Notes under the pieces: generated by a model | The model's input: only the letters and a program-made list of their open reading frames with translations | Told to the model about the DNA's origin: nothing | The model's database searches: none | Made by a program: the position numbers and the translations under genes | Shown: positions 49,410 through 59,667 of the stretch, in pieces | Position numbering within the stretch: the stretch's first letter is position 1 | How the letters are laid out: each line of letters starts with the position of its first letter | Source: Butyrivibrio sp. NC2007 | GTDB taxonomy: Bacteria; Bacillota; Clostridia; Lachnospirales; Lachnospiraceae | DNA: 64,000 nucleotides | Assembly: GCF_000421405.1 (NCBI RefSeq) | Contig: NZ_ATWY01000001.1 | Span: 310,001 to 374,000, forward strand | Reading direction: 5' to 3'

Positions 49410-52400
49410 TTACAAAAGACTCTTAAGCACTGAGAACAGTTCATCCGGCTCTATGGGTTTTGCAAGGTGCGCATTCATACCTGCATCAAACGACCGGCGA
49501 ATGTCCTCAGCCAGTGCATTGGCAGTAAGTGCAATGATAGGAATTCCGGCTGCATCAGGCCTTGAAAGTCCTCTGATTGCCTTAGTAGCATCAAGTCCGT
49601 TCATCTTCGGCATCCTGATATCCATAAGGATTGCATCATAGGTCCCGGGTGTGCTTCTTTCAAAGAGCTTTAGTGCCTCTTCTCCGTCATGGGCGACATC
49701 CACCTCGATGTCGTTTAACCTAAGGAGCTGTTCCATGATCCTTACATTTAGTTCATGGTCCTCCGCAAGCATGACCTTCTTTCCTGTCAGAGCCGATGCT
49801 TTGCTGGATTTCTTTTGATCCTTCTTATGTTCCGACAGTATCTTGGAGAGCTCTTCTTTGATATTCCCTGCAAACATTGGCTTTGCCAAAAAGCCGTTTA
49901 CACCTGCACTAAAGGCATCCTCCATAACCTCATACCAGTTGTAGGTTGTGAGGATTATCGCAACTTCATCCTTGCTGTAAATCTCCCTCATGCGTCTTGT
50001 AAGCTCAATACCATCCATGCCCGGCATCTTCCAGTCCACCAGCATCAGGTTAAACGCAGGCTTAAGCCCCGGAATATTCTTGCTCATAGCAAGTGCCTCT
50101 TTGCCACTTTGCACATACTCAGACTCAATTCCCACTCTGTGGAGTATCATCTTCGCATGCTCGCAGGCTGTAACGTCATCATCTACGATAAGAGCACGTA
50201 CGCTTGTAGGATCAAAAGAGTCTTTGACGGTTTCGCTATCACTGCTTATTCCAAGCGGAATTACAACCGTAAACGTTGACCCTTTTCCTTTTTCGGAAAC
50301 AGCACTTATAGTGCCACCCATCATCTCGACAATATTCCTCGTTATGGCTAGTCCAAGCCCCGTTCTTCCGGAAACTCCTTCACCTTCTACAGCAAAAGGC
50401 TCAAACAGATGAGGCATGAATTCTTTATCAATGCCCGATCCCGTGTCGGTAACTTCCATGCAGATCAGCGCTTTTCCATCGCCGCGCTTTTCTTCTTTTA
50501 CGTCAAAAGAGATTTTTCCGCCGGCCGGAGTGAAATTGATGGCGTTTTCAATAATGTTGAAAAGCACCTGCTTTATCTTTAAGTCATCTCCGATATACTG
50601 CTCATCAATAGGTCCGTTTACGCTGCAGTCAAAGGAAATTTTCTTATCGTCACACTTTGATTCCGTGATGGTATTTATCTGCTCAAGAAGATTCCCGAAG
50701 GAAAACTCTTCATTTTTGAGCTTCATATTGCCGGACTCTATAAGGCTCATCTCTAAGATATCGTTGATCAGCGAGATGGTATGCCTTACACTGACGCCAA
50801 TTTGTGAGATAATATCCCTGGTCTCATCATCGAGATCCTTCTTTTGCAGCGCAATATTGTATAGTCCCACAATATCATTAAGAGGCGTCCTTATCTCATG
50901 ACTGACATTGGACAAAAACATAGTCTTGGCAAGATTGGCCTTCTCAGCTTCCTTGAGAGCTCTTGCAAGAAAGAGCTGTCTTTCTTCTTCAACTACTTTA
51001 AGAGCGACTCTGCTGCTCTCATCCTTTACCTCGTAGTCCTTTAAAACCTTGCCGAGTATATCCTTCAGCGCCCTGTAATCACGAAGCAGCTCCGGGATAT
51101 TTTTCTCCACCAAAGCCACATCTCCCGCTTTGGCTCCAAGCTCTATTTCCTTGGCCTTGTCGGAAAGCTTGCAGGCTCCGATGGCTGCTGATGTACTCTT
51201 AAGCGAATGAACATTGAGCGCAAGAGCATCAAGATCTTTATTCTTAAGATTATCCTCTATCTGCTCTGCCTTAGTGTCGATGGACATGGAGTAGGTCTCG
51301 ATGGCAAAGATATAATCCTCAACATCTCCGCAGTATTCAACGCCTTTTTCAGGATCAAGCTCTTTATACTCAAAGATAATCTTCGGAAGCTTAGAAAGTT
51401 CATCATCCTCAGGCTCTTCTTCCTTGCCGTCGTATAAAATGACAGAATCCTGAGGCAGATATTTGATCATCATGCGTTCCATTTCATCGATGTTAACAGG
51501 CTTTGAGAGATAGTCCGTAAATCCGGCACTCATCATCTTCTCTTTATCCCCGGCAACAGCGCTGGCTGTAAGAGAGATTATAGGCGTACTTTCATATTTC
51601 TCAGGGTATTTCTCCCTAAGGGCCTCCAGGGTCTCAATACCATTCATCTGAGGCATTCGATAGTCAAGAAATACCAGGTCGTAATGCTCTTTTCCAAACT
51701 TCTCTATACATTCTGCTCCACTGGTAGCAACATCAATATGGATCTTGGTGCGCTTAAGGAGCCCTGCAATAACCTGAAGATTCATGGGCGTATCGTCAAC
51801 AACCAGGATTCCCAGTCCCGGTGCAGTAAACAGTGTATGTTTGCTCTTTACCGCTCCTGTATCCTGGCCATGAGGCTCTAAGTTAAATTCTCCTATCTCC
51901 GTCCAGTCCGATACTTTCTGAGTCAGGGTAAAAGAGAATTTGGAGCCCTTCTCATACTTACTCTCCACCTGAAGTTCACTGCCCATAAGGGAGAGGAGCT
52001 GTCTGGTAATCGCAAGTCCAAGGCCGGTTCCTTCAATGGTTCTTGTCTTTTTTAGATCCAGGCGGTCAAAGGGTTCAAAGAGCCTTTCCATGTCTTCTGG
52101 TCTGATACCTATTCCGGTATCCACTACTGCCACCTCAAATTTAACCGCATCATCAAGCTTCTCAAGAAGCTTTATCTCAAAATCAACACCGCCCTTTTCC
52201 GTGTATTTGACTGCGTTTGTAAGGATATTGGTTATTATCTGTTTGATTCTTATCTCATCGCCAAAAAGATGCACGGGGAGCTTAGGATCAACCAAAAAGT
52301 TAAGCTCAAGTCCCTTTGCCTCTGCCCTGAACTGCACAAGATTATATAGATCCACCAACAGTGATGAGAGGGAATACTCTTCATTTTCAAGGCTGAGTTT

Positions 52401-53108
52401 TCCGTTCTCGATCTTTGAAAAGTCCAGAATGTCACTGATGATTCCAAGAAGACTTACTCCTGCCTTACGGATATTCTCTGAGTAATCCAGTATTGTAGAA
52501 TTTTCTGTCTCTCTCTGGATCATCTCATTCATTCCAAGAATAGCAGTTATGGGCGTTCTGATCTCATGGCTCATGTTGGATAGGAATGCACTCTTGGAAT
52601 TATTTGCTGCTTCTGCCTGTTCAAGTGCAGTTGCAAGAGACTCAGCCCTCTCTTTTTCTCTCTCAGCTATCTTGTACTCGGTAATATCCTCTATGAATAC
52701 ATAATAAACAGCACCATGCCCGGGCAGGGATGCGTAATGCCCATAGTCATCAACCCATCTGATGGTCCCGTCTTTTTGTATGATTCTGTAAACAACATAG
52801 TCAATACTTCTTCTGTTTGACGGCTGTGAAATCTGTTCATCTATGGAACTTTGAATTTTTTCAAAGTCATCCGGATGTACCATGCCACGAAAGCTGTTTC
52901 CGGTAAACTCCCTGAATTCATCCACAGTTTCGCACCCGTAGATCTCGCAGGTTGACTGATTGACGTACAAGAGCTCCATGCTCTCATCCGCACGATATAT
53001 AAAGAAACCTCCCGGCATCTGCTCAGCGATCCATTCTACCGCAGTCATTCCTTCCTTGGACTGTATTGTTGTCATGATTTCGTCACTGATAACTCTGTTT
53101 TTCTGCAT
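49410..53108 (-). CDS. Double hybrid sensor kinase (PAS, two kinase cores, three receivers, HPt)
   Basis: The start ATG 53108 (GAGGAAAG) gives about 1232 residues. The order is PAS (about 25-155), HisKA1 (NMSHEIRTPITAILGMNEMI, His about 181), HATPase1 (DTGIGIRPEDMERLF), REC1 (LVFLDYRMPQMNG), HPt (NVHSLKSTSAAIGACKL), HisKA2 (NVSHEIRTPLNDIVGLYNIA), HATPase2 (DTGSGIDKEFMPHLF), REC2 (LMLVDWKMPGMDG) and REC3 (ILMDIRMPKMNGLDATK). It has no membrane helix. All phospho-acceptors look intact. It seems to be two hybrid kinases joined in one chain. Confidence 0.93.
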   Translation of the reverse strand: MQKNRVISDEIMTTIQSKEGMTAVEWIAEQMPGGFFIYRADESMELLYVNQSTCEIYGCETVDEFREFTGNSFRGMVHPDDFEKIQSSIDEQISQPSNRRSIDYVVYRIIQKDGTIRWVDDYGHYASLPGHGAVYYVFIEDITEYKIAEREKERAESLATALEQAEAANNSKSAFLSNMSHEIRTPITAILGMNEMIQRETENSTILDYSENIRKAGVSLLGIISDILDFSKIENGKLSLENEEYSLSSLLVDLYNLVQFRAEAKGLELNFLVDPKLPVHLFGDEIRIKQIITNILTNAVKYTEKGGVDFEIKLLEKLDDAVKFEVAVVDTGIGIRPEDMERLFEPFDRLDLKKTRTIEGTGLGLAITRQLLSLMGSELQVESKYEKGSKFSFTLTQKVSDWTEIGEFNLEPHGQDTGAVKSKHTLFTAPGLGILVVDDTPMNLQVIAGLLKRTKIHIDVATSGAECIEKFGKEHYDLVFLDYRMPQMNGIETLEALREKYPEKYESTPIISLTASAVAGDKEKMMSAGFTDYLSKPVNIDEMERMMIKYLPQDSVILYDGKEEEPEDDELSKLPKIIFEYKELDPEKGVEYCGDVEDYIFAIETYSMSIDTKAEQIEDNLKNKDLDALALNVHSLKSTSAAIGACKLSDKAKEIELGAKAGDVALVEKNIPELLRDYRALKDILGKVLKDYEVKDESSRVALKVVEEERQLFLARALKEAEKANLAKTMFLSNVSHEIRTPLNDIVGLYNIALQKKDLDDETRDIISQIGVSVRHTISLINDILEMSLIESGNMKLKNEEFSFGNLLEQINTITESKCDDKKISFDCSVNGPIDEQYIGDDLKIKQVLFNIIENAINFTPAGGKISFDVKEEKRGDGKALICMEVTDTGSGIDKEFMPHLFEPFAVEGEGVSGRTGLGLAITRNIVEMMGGTISAVSEKGKGSTFTVVIPLGISSDSETVKDSFDPTSVRALIVDDDVTACEHAKMILHRVGIESEYVQSGKEALAMSKNIPGLKPAFNLMLVDWKMPGMDGIELTRRMREIYSKDEVAIILTTYNWYEVMEDAFSAGVNGFLAKPMFAGNIKEELSKILSEHKKDQKKSSKASALTGKKVMLAEDHELNVRIMEQLLRLNDIEVDVAHDGEEALKLFERSTPGTYDAILMDIRMPKMNGLDATKAIRGLSRPDAAGIPIIALTANALAEDIRRSFDAGMNAHLAKPIEPDELFSVLKSLL

Positions 53109-53124
53109 AGCGCTTTCCTCATCT

Positions 53125-56100
53125 TCATCGCATGCTGCCAATTGCACTGTCTATCTTATTTCCCAAATCTTCGTATTTTGTAAGGAACTCAGAAACCTTA
53201 TCGTTTCTTTCCTCTTCACTTAGGCCCTCGGCCTTCTTCTCTATTTCTTCCGCAAGGGCCGACAGCTCTTTTGCCCCAATAGCACGTGAAGTGCTCTTAA
53301 TAGAGTGAGCAGTCATAGTCAGATTTTTTAAGTCTCCGCTCTCGATAAAGCCCCTTATCTTGGAAGCCTTATCAGTCACTGAAGCAGCGTAGACCTTAAG
53401 AGCTTCCATATACTCTTCTTCATCTCCGCAGTAATCTATGCCACTCTCGATATCAAGTTCGCATATAGCCTTTACCTGCGTCGGGATCTCATCTGAAGTA
53501 GCCTCTTCATTGCAGGGATTTGCCCTTGTTTTATTTATCTTGGATTCCGGCAGATACTTAAGGAGCATATTCTCCATCTCAAACAGAGTCACCGGCTTAG
53601 TCAGATAATCAGTAAATCCGCTTGCGATCATCTGCTCTCTGCCTCCTGCAAGAACATTGGCCGTAAGACAGATGATAGGAGTCTTCTTTGCCTTTTCCGG
53701 GTATTTATCTTTTAGTATTTCCAGCGTCTGAGTTCCGCTAAGGATAGGCATTCGCTGATCAAGAAATACGCAGTCATAGTCTTTGTCCGCAAAGAGCTTA
53801 ATGCACTCATCTCCGCTTATCGCCGTTTCAATATTCATTTCATTCCCCTTTAGAAGTCCGCATATTACCTGCAGATTCATAGGGGTATCGTCAACAATGA
53901 GGATCTTAGCCTCCGGAGCAGTAAAGGTCGCTGCCCTCTTCTTTTTATGTTCACTCTTATCATCAAAATACAGTGGCTTGTATGGACCTATAGGTGTCTT
54001 ATCTGATATCTCCTGCTCGATGGTAAAGGAAAACTTAGAGCCCTTTCCATACTCACTCTCAACCTTTATTTCGCTCCCCATAAGTGCCAGAAAGCTCCGC
54101 GAAATAGCAAGTCCAAGCCCTGAACCTTCAATGTTTTTCGTTCTCTCAAGGTCAAGTCTGTCAAATGCGGAAAAGAGCTTGTCCATCTCCTCTTCTTTAA
54201 TTCCAATGCCGGTATCAGTGACTGAAACTTCCATGGTAAAAGACTTCTCGGTCTGCTCAAGGACTTTTGCAGAAAACTTCACTTCGCCCTCTTTGGTATA
54301 CTTAACGGCATTGGTCAGAAGATTTGCACAGATCTGACGAAGCTTCTGCACATCGCCGATAGCTTCACAAACAAGCCTTTCATCAATATCCATGATAAGG
54401 TTTAGATTCTTTTCCTCAGCGCGATTTAAAACTATCATGTGAAGGCTGCTGAAAAACTCAAGCAGCGAATATTTCTGCTTGTGCAGTTCCATACGACCTG
54501 CTTCTATCTTGGAAAAATCAAGAATTTCATTGATTATGCCAAGGAGGCTCTCCCCGGCTTTTTCTATATTCTCAGCATAGTGGAGCACATTTCCATCATT
54601 TGACTCCATCTGTATCATTTCATTCATGCCGAGAATTGCAGTTATAGGAGTCCTTATTTCATGAGACATGTTGGAGACAAAATCTGTCTTCATGCGATTC
54701 GCCTGCTGTGCATGCATAAGAGTCCTTACGATAAGCGCGATCACCAAAAGTGCGATGATAAGAAGCATCGTAAGGAATATCCACATATTGTCTCTTAATC
54801 TGTCGGTGAGTGTATATGTGTAAAGCTGTTTTGAATATTTATTTGCTATATCACTGGGATAATCCGCGCCTATTACTTTTACGCCGTGATTAAGGAGCTT
54901 TAAAAGGCCTTCATTTCCAATCTTTACACCAAAGCACCTGTCATCCAAATGGCTTAAGGTTCTGGATGATAGTCCTTTGTACTTGCTGTTTTTAAGTATT
55001 TCGTTCGCGCGAAGACCGTTAAGCGTTGTAACGCCCGCTTCTCCCTTAAGTACTGCCTGCAGGCATGCATCAAATCCATGGTAAAGTATAATTTCAGAAT
55101 CCGGATAGTAAGTGCGTACATAGTAATACTGCATTCGATTGTTTTCATTTACAGCGATTTTAGAAAGACTCTCTTCATGGAATTCATCTTTGTATACCAG
55201 CTCCATGGTCGAGTACACAACTGAAGTCGACTGATAAATGCCGTTTACTTCCGAGTAGTAAAGTCCTCCGCCCACAGGGAATCCTGCATCAATTTCTTCA
55301 TCACGAAGAGCAGCAACCATCTCATCATAGCTCTCGTACCCAACGTAGGACACTTCAATATCCCTGATATCAAGGTCTTCAAGCATCTTTGGGATTATGT
55401 CTTTTATAATGCCGTTTACATTTCCGTCTTTATCTGTGGCGCTATAAGGCAGATAGTCATTTAGATACCCTATTTCCAGAGTCTTGTTTTCAGAAAGACA
55501 CTGTCTCTCAGCATTAGAAAATGTGTGACTTGAAACGCTTGAAGAATAATATTTGCTCTGCAGATTTGCCACATAATTGGGTTCTTCCATGGCAAGCATA
55601 TTCTGGGCTTCTTCCAGTTCCGAAAGAATATCCGGACGACTCTTCGTTACGCACAGATAATAGTCCGATGTGCCAAAGGTACATATAACCTCCGCATGTT
55701 CACGGCCATAGGCTCCATCACCCTCAGCAGCCATAACATCAACAGCCTTGGTATCAAAGGCTGTAAAAAGAGATTCATAATCATCAAAAGTAACTATCTC
55801 TGCATTAATTGAGTTTTCATTAAGGTAGTTTTCAAGGATATCAACGATGGCACTTTGAAGTACGCCGATTTTCTTCCCTGAAACAGAATTTGGAGAGAAT
55901 GTGACTGATTCGTCATCATCATGTTTGACAAGGGTATAAACCTCGTTCCCCATAGGAGCTGAAGGATACCCAATAATACTAAGCCTGTCATCTCGCTTTG
56001 CAAGACCGGCAAGAAGATCTATGTCACCGGACAGCAGCATATCATACAGATCTCCAAAGCTGCCATAGACATACTCATAGTTCCAACCGGTATATTCCGA

Positions 56101-56289
56101 GAGCTTTCTGTAATACTCATACGCATAGCCGGTCTTAACTGCATCCGGAGAAGCGCCTTCTTCGAAGACCTCATTCTCATAATAACCAATCCTTACAGTC
56201 TCTGCGTTCTCGCCATCCGCATAGACAGGGATACTAAATCCTGCCGCTAAAAAGCATAAAATTAGTAAAGGAAAAAGCATTCTTCTCAT
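53125..56289 (-). CDS. BvgS-like hybrid sensor kinase with two solute-binding domains
   Basis: The 1054-residue protein has a signal peptide (residues 1-24), two periplasmic-binding-protein type 3 domains (about 28-265 and 270-485), one membrane helix (about 507-528), HisKA (NMSHEIRTPITAILGMNEMI), HATPase (DTGIGIKEEEMDKLFSAFD), REC (DCVFLDQRMPILSG) and HPt (TAHSIKSTSRAIGA). This is the layout of BvgS/EvgS kinases, which sense small molecules outside the cell. The HisKA core is nearly identical to that of the downstream kinase, suggesting duplication. First gene of the operon. Confidence 0.94.
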   Translation of the reverse strand: MRRMLFPLLILCFLAAGFSIPVYADGENAETVRIGYYENEVFEEGASPDAVKTGYAYEYYRKLSEYTGWNYEYVYGSFGDLYDMLLSGDIDLLAGLAKRDDRLSIIGYPSAPMGNEVYTLVKHDDDESVTFSPNSVSGKKIGVLQSAIVDILENYLNENSINAEIVTFDDYESLFTAFDTKAVDVMAAEGDGAYGREHAEVICTFGTSDYYLCVTKSRPDILSELEEAQNMLAMEEPNYVANLQSKYYSSSVSSHTFSNAERQCLSENKTLEIGYLNDYLPYSATDKDGNVNGIIKDIIPKMLEDLDIRDIEVSYVGYESYDEMVAALRDEEIDAGFPVGGGLYYSEVNGIYQSTSVVYSTMELVYKDEFHEESLSKIAVNENNRMQYYYVRTYYPDSEIILYHGFDACLQAVLKGEAGVTTLNGLRANEILKNSKYKGLSSRTLSHLDDRCFGVKIGNEGLLKLLNHGVKVIGADYPSDIANKYSKQLYTYTLTDRLRDNMWIFLTMLLIIALLVIALIVRTLMHAQQANRMKTDFVSNMSHEIRTPITAILGMNEMIQMESNDGNVLHYAENIEKAGESLLGIINEILDFSKIEAGRMELHKQKYSLLEFFSSLHMIVLNRAEEKNLNLIMDIDERLVCEAIGDVQKLRQICANLLTNAVKYTKEGEVKFSAKVLEQTEKSFTMEVSVTDTGIGIKEEEMDKLFSAFDRLDLERTKNIEGSGLGLAISRSFLALMGSEIKVESEYGKGSKFSFTIEQEISDKTPIGPYKPLYFDDKSEHKKKRAATFTAPEAKILIVDDTPMNLQVICGLLKGNEMNIETAISGDECIKLFADKDYDCVFLDQRMPILSGTQTLEILKDKYPEKAKKTPIICLTANVLAGGREQMIASGFTDYLTKPVTLFEMENMLLKYLPESKINKTRANPCNEEATSDEIPTQVKAICELDIESGIDYCGDEEEYMEALKVYAASVTDKASKIRGFIESGDLKNLTMTAHSIKSTSRAIGAKELSALAEEIEKKAEGLSEEERNDKVSEFLTKYEDLGNKIDSAIGSMR

Positions 56290-56365
56290 ACTACTAATAT
56301 ATCACTATAAGCGCACCTTCATCCACTTTTTCCCGAAGTTTTTATTACTGCCATCCGTAAATTTT

Positions 56366-56399
56366 ACATAAATAATCCGGCAGCGTTTGCTGCCGGATC
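56366..56399 (-). terminator. Terminator after the L,D-transpeptidase gene
   Basis: On the minus strand ATCCGGCAGC and GCTGCCGGAT form a 10-bp stem around AAAC, followed by TATTTATG. It ends the leuB-ilvD-ilvB operon. Confidence 0.82.
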
Positions 56400-56407
56400 A
56401 AAGTTCA

Positions 56408-57928
56408 TCAATAGTACAATATTACCGGAGTTCCGATGTCTACGACATCCCAGAGGACTTCTACAGAATCATAAGGACAGTTTATGCAGCCGTGGGAACC
56501 GTCGGATTTATAGATTTCTTCCCCGAACTTGCTGCGCCAGTTTGCATCATGAATGCCAACGCCCTTGTTTACTCCGAGCCAGTAATTAACGTATGAGACA
56601 TAGTCTACACCGCGCAGATAAGTGTGATATCTCTTGTTATATACAGGATAGATTCCTGTAGGTGTACCACGTGAACGGTTAACATTACCTGTAACAACAG
56701 GCATATCCATATTGAGCTCGCCGTCCACGTAGTAGTACAGCATCTGCTTACCCATATCGACTTCGATATAGGTCTTGCCGAGCTTCTCATTTGCATCGTA
56801 GACAACTGCATTCTCGGAGAGCGCAAGGCTCTTTTCCTGTGGCATACCAAGTGTCCCGGCCATCATCTGGTCTCTGAGATATTCAAACTCAGATTTTATA
56901 TCAAAGATTGAACCATCACCCTTAGAGCTTGAATTTACAATGATCGTGTTGCTGACGCCCTTTCTGTACTCATCCATCATCCAGGATGTGTCGTGGGAGT
57001 CTGCAATGTTCTTAAGGAAGGCATAAATCTTACTCTCGGACACGATCGGATTATATTCCGCATCAGTAACGATGCCTTCAACAATCTTGATATCTTCCTT
57101 TTCCGGAAGCTCTTTTTCCTCACCTGCAATAATAAAATGGCCAAGACCGGGATTATTCTTACTTGTCTTTTCCTCGAGCGCAGCATCGTAATCCCTTTGA
57201 GTCAAGATAAAGCTGCTTGCCTTACCCTTATCAAGAGATACCTTAACTCCCTCAAGGTCATAGGTAATATTGCAGTTCTGAAGGCCATCAAGCTTAGTAA
57301 AGACCTCCACCTTATCACGGTCAGAACTTCTTACATCGAGTTCTTTATAGCAGTCCTCACACTCTGCAAGGTCCAGAACGCTCTGCCTTTTAAGCATTGA
57401 CTCATAAACCTTATCAACGATTTTTTCTTTCTCAGGCAGAGAAATAAAAGCATTCTCGAGAATATAGCCATCGGCTGTCTTCTCAATTGAGCACTTAAGG
57501 TCAGAGGGGTCGATAAATATCTCCCAGTCGGAAACCAGCTCTGCCACCTTATCTTTACTAAGTGCTACGTCAGGCTCATACTCACAGGTAAGGTTCTTAA
57601 ACACATAAATCCCCCATTTAAGAGGATCCATGTTCTCAAATACCTCTGTGAGTGCGCCTCTGTAGTCCATGGTAAGATCAGTGTCACCTGCACTCACAAA
57701 GAGTCTGGCACCTGATTTATCCATGATGGCAATCCCATCGTAAGGTGAGCTCTCAAGGAGCTCTGCATTGACCTCACTTACTGATTTTCCGGTACAGTAA
57801 ATACCATTTATCCAGGTAAAGCATGGGAAACCTCCCATGTAATACAGCCCAAGCGCAAAATACAGCGCTGCTAGGAGCACGATAATTGCTGTCACTCCTA
57901 TAAAGGCTCTCTTAAATACCTTTTTCAT
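56408..57928 (-). CDS. YkuD-type L,D-transpeptidase
   Basis: The 506-residue protein has an N-terminal membrane anchor (about 10-33), a large extracellular region with a VanW/peptidoglycan-binding-4-like domain (about 55-330) and a C-terminal YkuD domain. The catalytic motif is SHGCIN (H479, C481), and GIHDANWRSKF supplies the conserved upstream His. It cross-links peptidoglycan by 3-3 bonds or attaches wall proteins. It lies 17 bases after ilvB, which is odd company. Confidence 0.92.
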   Translation of the reverse strand: MKKVFKRAFIGVTAIIVLLAALYFALGLYYMGGFPCFTWINGIYCTGKSVSEVNAELLESSPYDGIAIMDKSGARLFVSAGDTDLTMDYRGALTEVFENMDPLKWGIYVFKNLTCEYEPDVALSKDKVAELVSDWEIFIDPSDLKCSIEKTADGYILENAFISLPEKEKIVDKVYESMLKRQSVLDLAECEDCYKELDVRSSDRDKVEVFTKLDGLQNCNITYDLEGVKVSLDKGKASSFILTQRDYDAALEEKTSKNNPGLGHFIIAGEEKELPEKEDIKIVEGIVTDAEYNPIVSESKIYAFLKNIADSHDTSWMMDEYRKGVSNTIIVNSSSKGDGSIFDIKSEFEYLRDQMMAGTLGMPQEKSLALSENAVVYDANEKLGKTYIEVDMGKQMLYYYVDGELNMDMPVVTGNVNRSRGTPTGIYPVYNKRYHTYLRGVDYVSYVNYWLGVNKGVGIHDANWRSKFGEEIYKSDGSHGCINCPYDSVEVLWDVVDIGTPVILYY

Positions 57929-57945
57929 AATCTCCTCAGTTTAGA

Positions 57946-59625
57946 TCACTTCTTGTTTTTCAGGTCTTTCTCATCAAAGACTTCACTGATTGAAGCTCCC
58001 GGAGGCACCATAGGGAATACTTTGTCGTCCTCTTCTATGATGCAATCGAGAAGAACGGGTTTACCCATCTTAAGAGCTTTCTTAAGAGCAGGAGCGACTT
58101 CGCTCTTCTTGGTGATCCTGATAGCTTCGCAGCCAAGTCCCTCAGCAACCTTACAGTAATCAACCTTATCCTCAAATATGGTCTGTGAGTAATGCTGCTG
58201 ATAGAAAAGAGTCTGCCACTGTCTTACCATTCCAAGAACATGGTTGTTGATAACAACCTCGATGATTGGAAGGTTGTATCTTGAAGCAGTAGCCATCTCA
58301 TTCATGTTCATTCTAAAGCATCCGTCACCTGCGATGTTGATGCAGACTTTATCAGGGTTACCGACCTTGGCGCCGATACATGCGCCAAGTCCGTAGCCCA
58401 TGGTTCCAAGACCGCCTGATGTAAGGAAGGTCCTTGGTTTTCTGTATTTGTAATACTGAGCAGCCCACATCTGGTGCTGTCCAACATCAGTTGTAATAAT
58501 TGCATCGCCCTTTGTTAACTTATCAATCTCTTCGATGATATATGGGCAGGTGAGCTTGTCTGTATCATAGCCAAGAGGGAATTTCTTCTTGTAATCTGCT
58601 ATCTTCCCCAGCCACTCGCTGTGATCAAGCTGCTCAAGCTTCTCATTAATTGCTGTAAGAACCCTCTTAAGGTCTCCTACGATAGCGAAATCAACTCTTA
58701 CATTCTTGTTGATCTCGGCAGCATCCACATCGATCTGCAGAATCTTGGCTTTAGAAGCAAAGGTCTTGGCATTTCCTGTAACACGGTCTGAGAATCGCGC
58801 TCCCAGTGTGATAAGAAGGTCACATTCACTGACTCCAAGGTTTGAAGCCTTTGTTCCGTGCATACCGATCATACCTGTATAGAGCTTATCTGTTCCGTCA
58901 AAAGCGCCTTTTCCCATAAGGGTATCACATACAGGTGCATCAACCTTTTTAGCAAATTCAGCAAGTTCTTTTGATGCATTGGAGATGATAGCTCCGCCGC
59001 CTACATAGATGAAGGGACGCTTTGAAGCCTTTATCATCTTAACTGCCTGATTGATGTCATCGGTGTGGTACTTCTTGACAGGCTCTTCTTCAGAAATTGT
59101 AACAGGTCTGAAGTCACAGGTCTTAGCTGTAACATCCTTGGTAATATCAACAATTACAGGTCCGGGACGACCACTTCTTGCAATCTTAAAGGCCTTTCTG
59201 ATGGTATCAGCAAGGTTCTTAACATCCTTGACGATATAGCCGTGCTTGGTGATAGGCATTGTGATTCCGGCTATATCTACCTCCTGGAAAGTGTCTTTTC
59301 CCAAAAGAGGGAGATTTACGTTGCAGGTAATAGCCACCATTGGAACAGAATCCATATAGGCTGTTGCAATTCCGGTTACCAGGTTCGTTGAGCCCGGTCC
59401 ACTGGTTGCAAAGCACACACCAACCTTGCCTGTAGATCTTGCATAGCCGTCAGCTGCGTGAGCCGCGCCCTGCTCATGGCTGGTTAAGATGTGAAGGAAG
59501 TTATCACTCTGCTTGTAGAGTTCATCGTAAATGTTAAGGATTGTTCCTCCCGGGTATCCAAAGATTGTGTCTACCCCCTGTTCCTTAAGACACTCAAGAA
59601 CAATCTGTGATCCTGTAAGTTGCAT
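57946..59625 (-). CDS. ilvB: Acetolactate synthase large subunit
   Basis: This 559-residue ThDP enzyme makes acetolactate and acetohydroxybutyrate for Val/Leu/Ile synthesis. It has the catalytic Glu region TSHEQGAAHAADGYARSTGK, GSTNLVTGIATAYMDSVPM, and the ThDP motif AGDGCFRMNMNEMATA...VVINN. Length is normal. No ilvN small subunit adjoins it. The next upstream gene is ilvD. Confidence 0.96.
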   Translation of the reverse strand: MQLTGSQIVLECLKEQGVDTIFGYPGGTILNIYDELYKQSDNFLHILTSHEQGAAHAADGYARSTGKVGVCFATSGPGSTNLVTGIATAYMDSVPMVAITCNVNLPLLGKDTFQEVDIAGITMPITKHGYIVKDVKNLADTIRKAFKIARSGRPGPVIVDITKDVTAKTCDFRPVTISEEEPVKKYHTDDINQAVKMIKASKRPFIYVGGGAIISNASKELAEFAKKVDAPVCDTLMGKGAFDGTDKLYTGMIGMHGTKASNLGVSECDLLITLGARFSDRVTGNAKTFASKAKILQIDVDAAEINKNVRVDFAIVGDLKRVLTAINEKLEQLDHSEWLGKIADYKKKFPLGYDTDKLTCPYIIEEIDKLTKGDAIITTDVGQHQMWAAQYYKYRKPRTFLTSGGLGTMGYGLGACIGAKVGNPDKVCINIAGDGCFRMNMNEMATASRYNLPIIEVVINNHVLGMVRQWQTLFYQQHYSQTIFEDKVDYCKVAEGLGCEAIRITKKSEVAPALKKALKMGKPVLLDCIIEEDDKVFPMVPPGASISEVFDEKDLKNKK

Positions 59626-59667
59626 TTCAATACTCCTTTGGCTTCTATATTATTCGCCCGAAATTAT

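Noticed and set aside
57946-59625. Acetolactate synthase lacking its regulatory subunit
   Set aside because: ilvN may be elsewhere or further along the operon outside the window.
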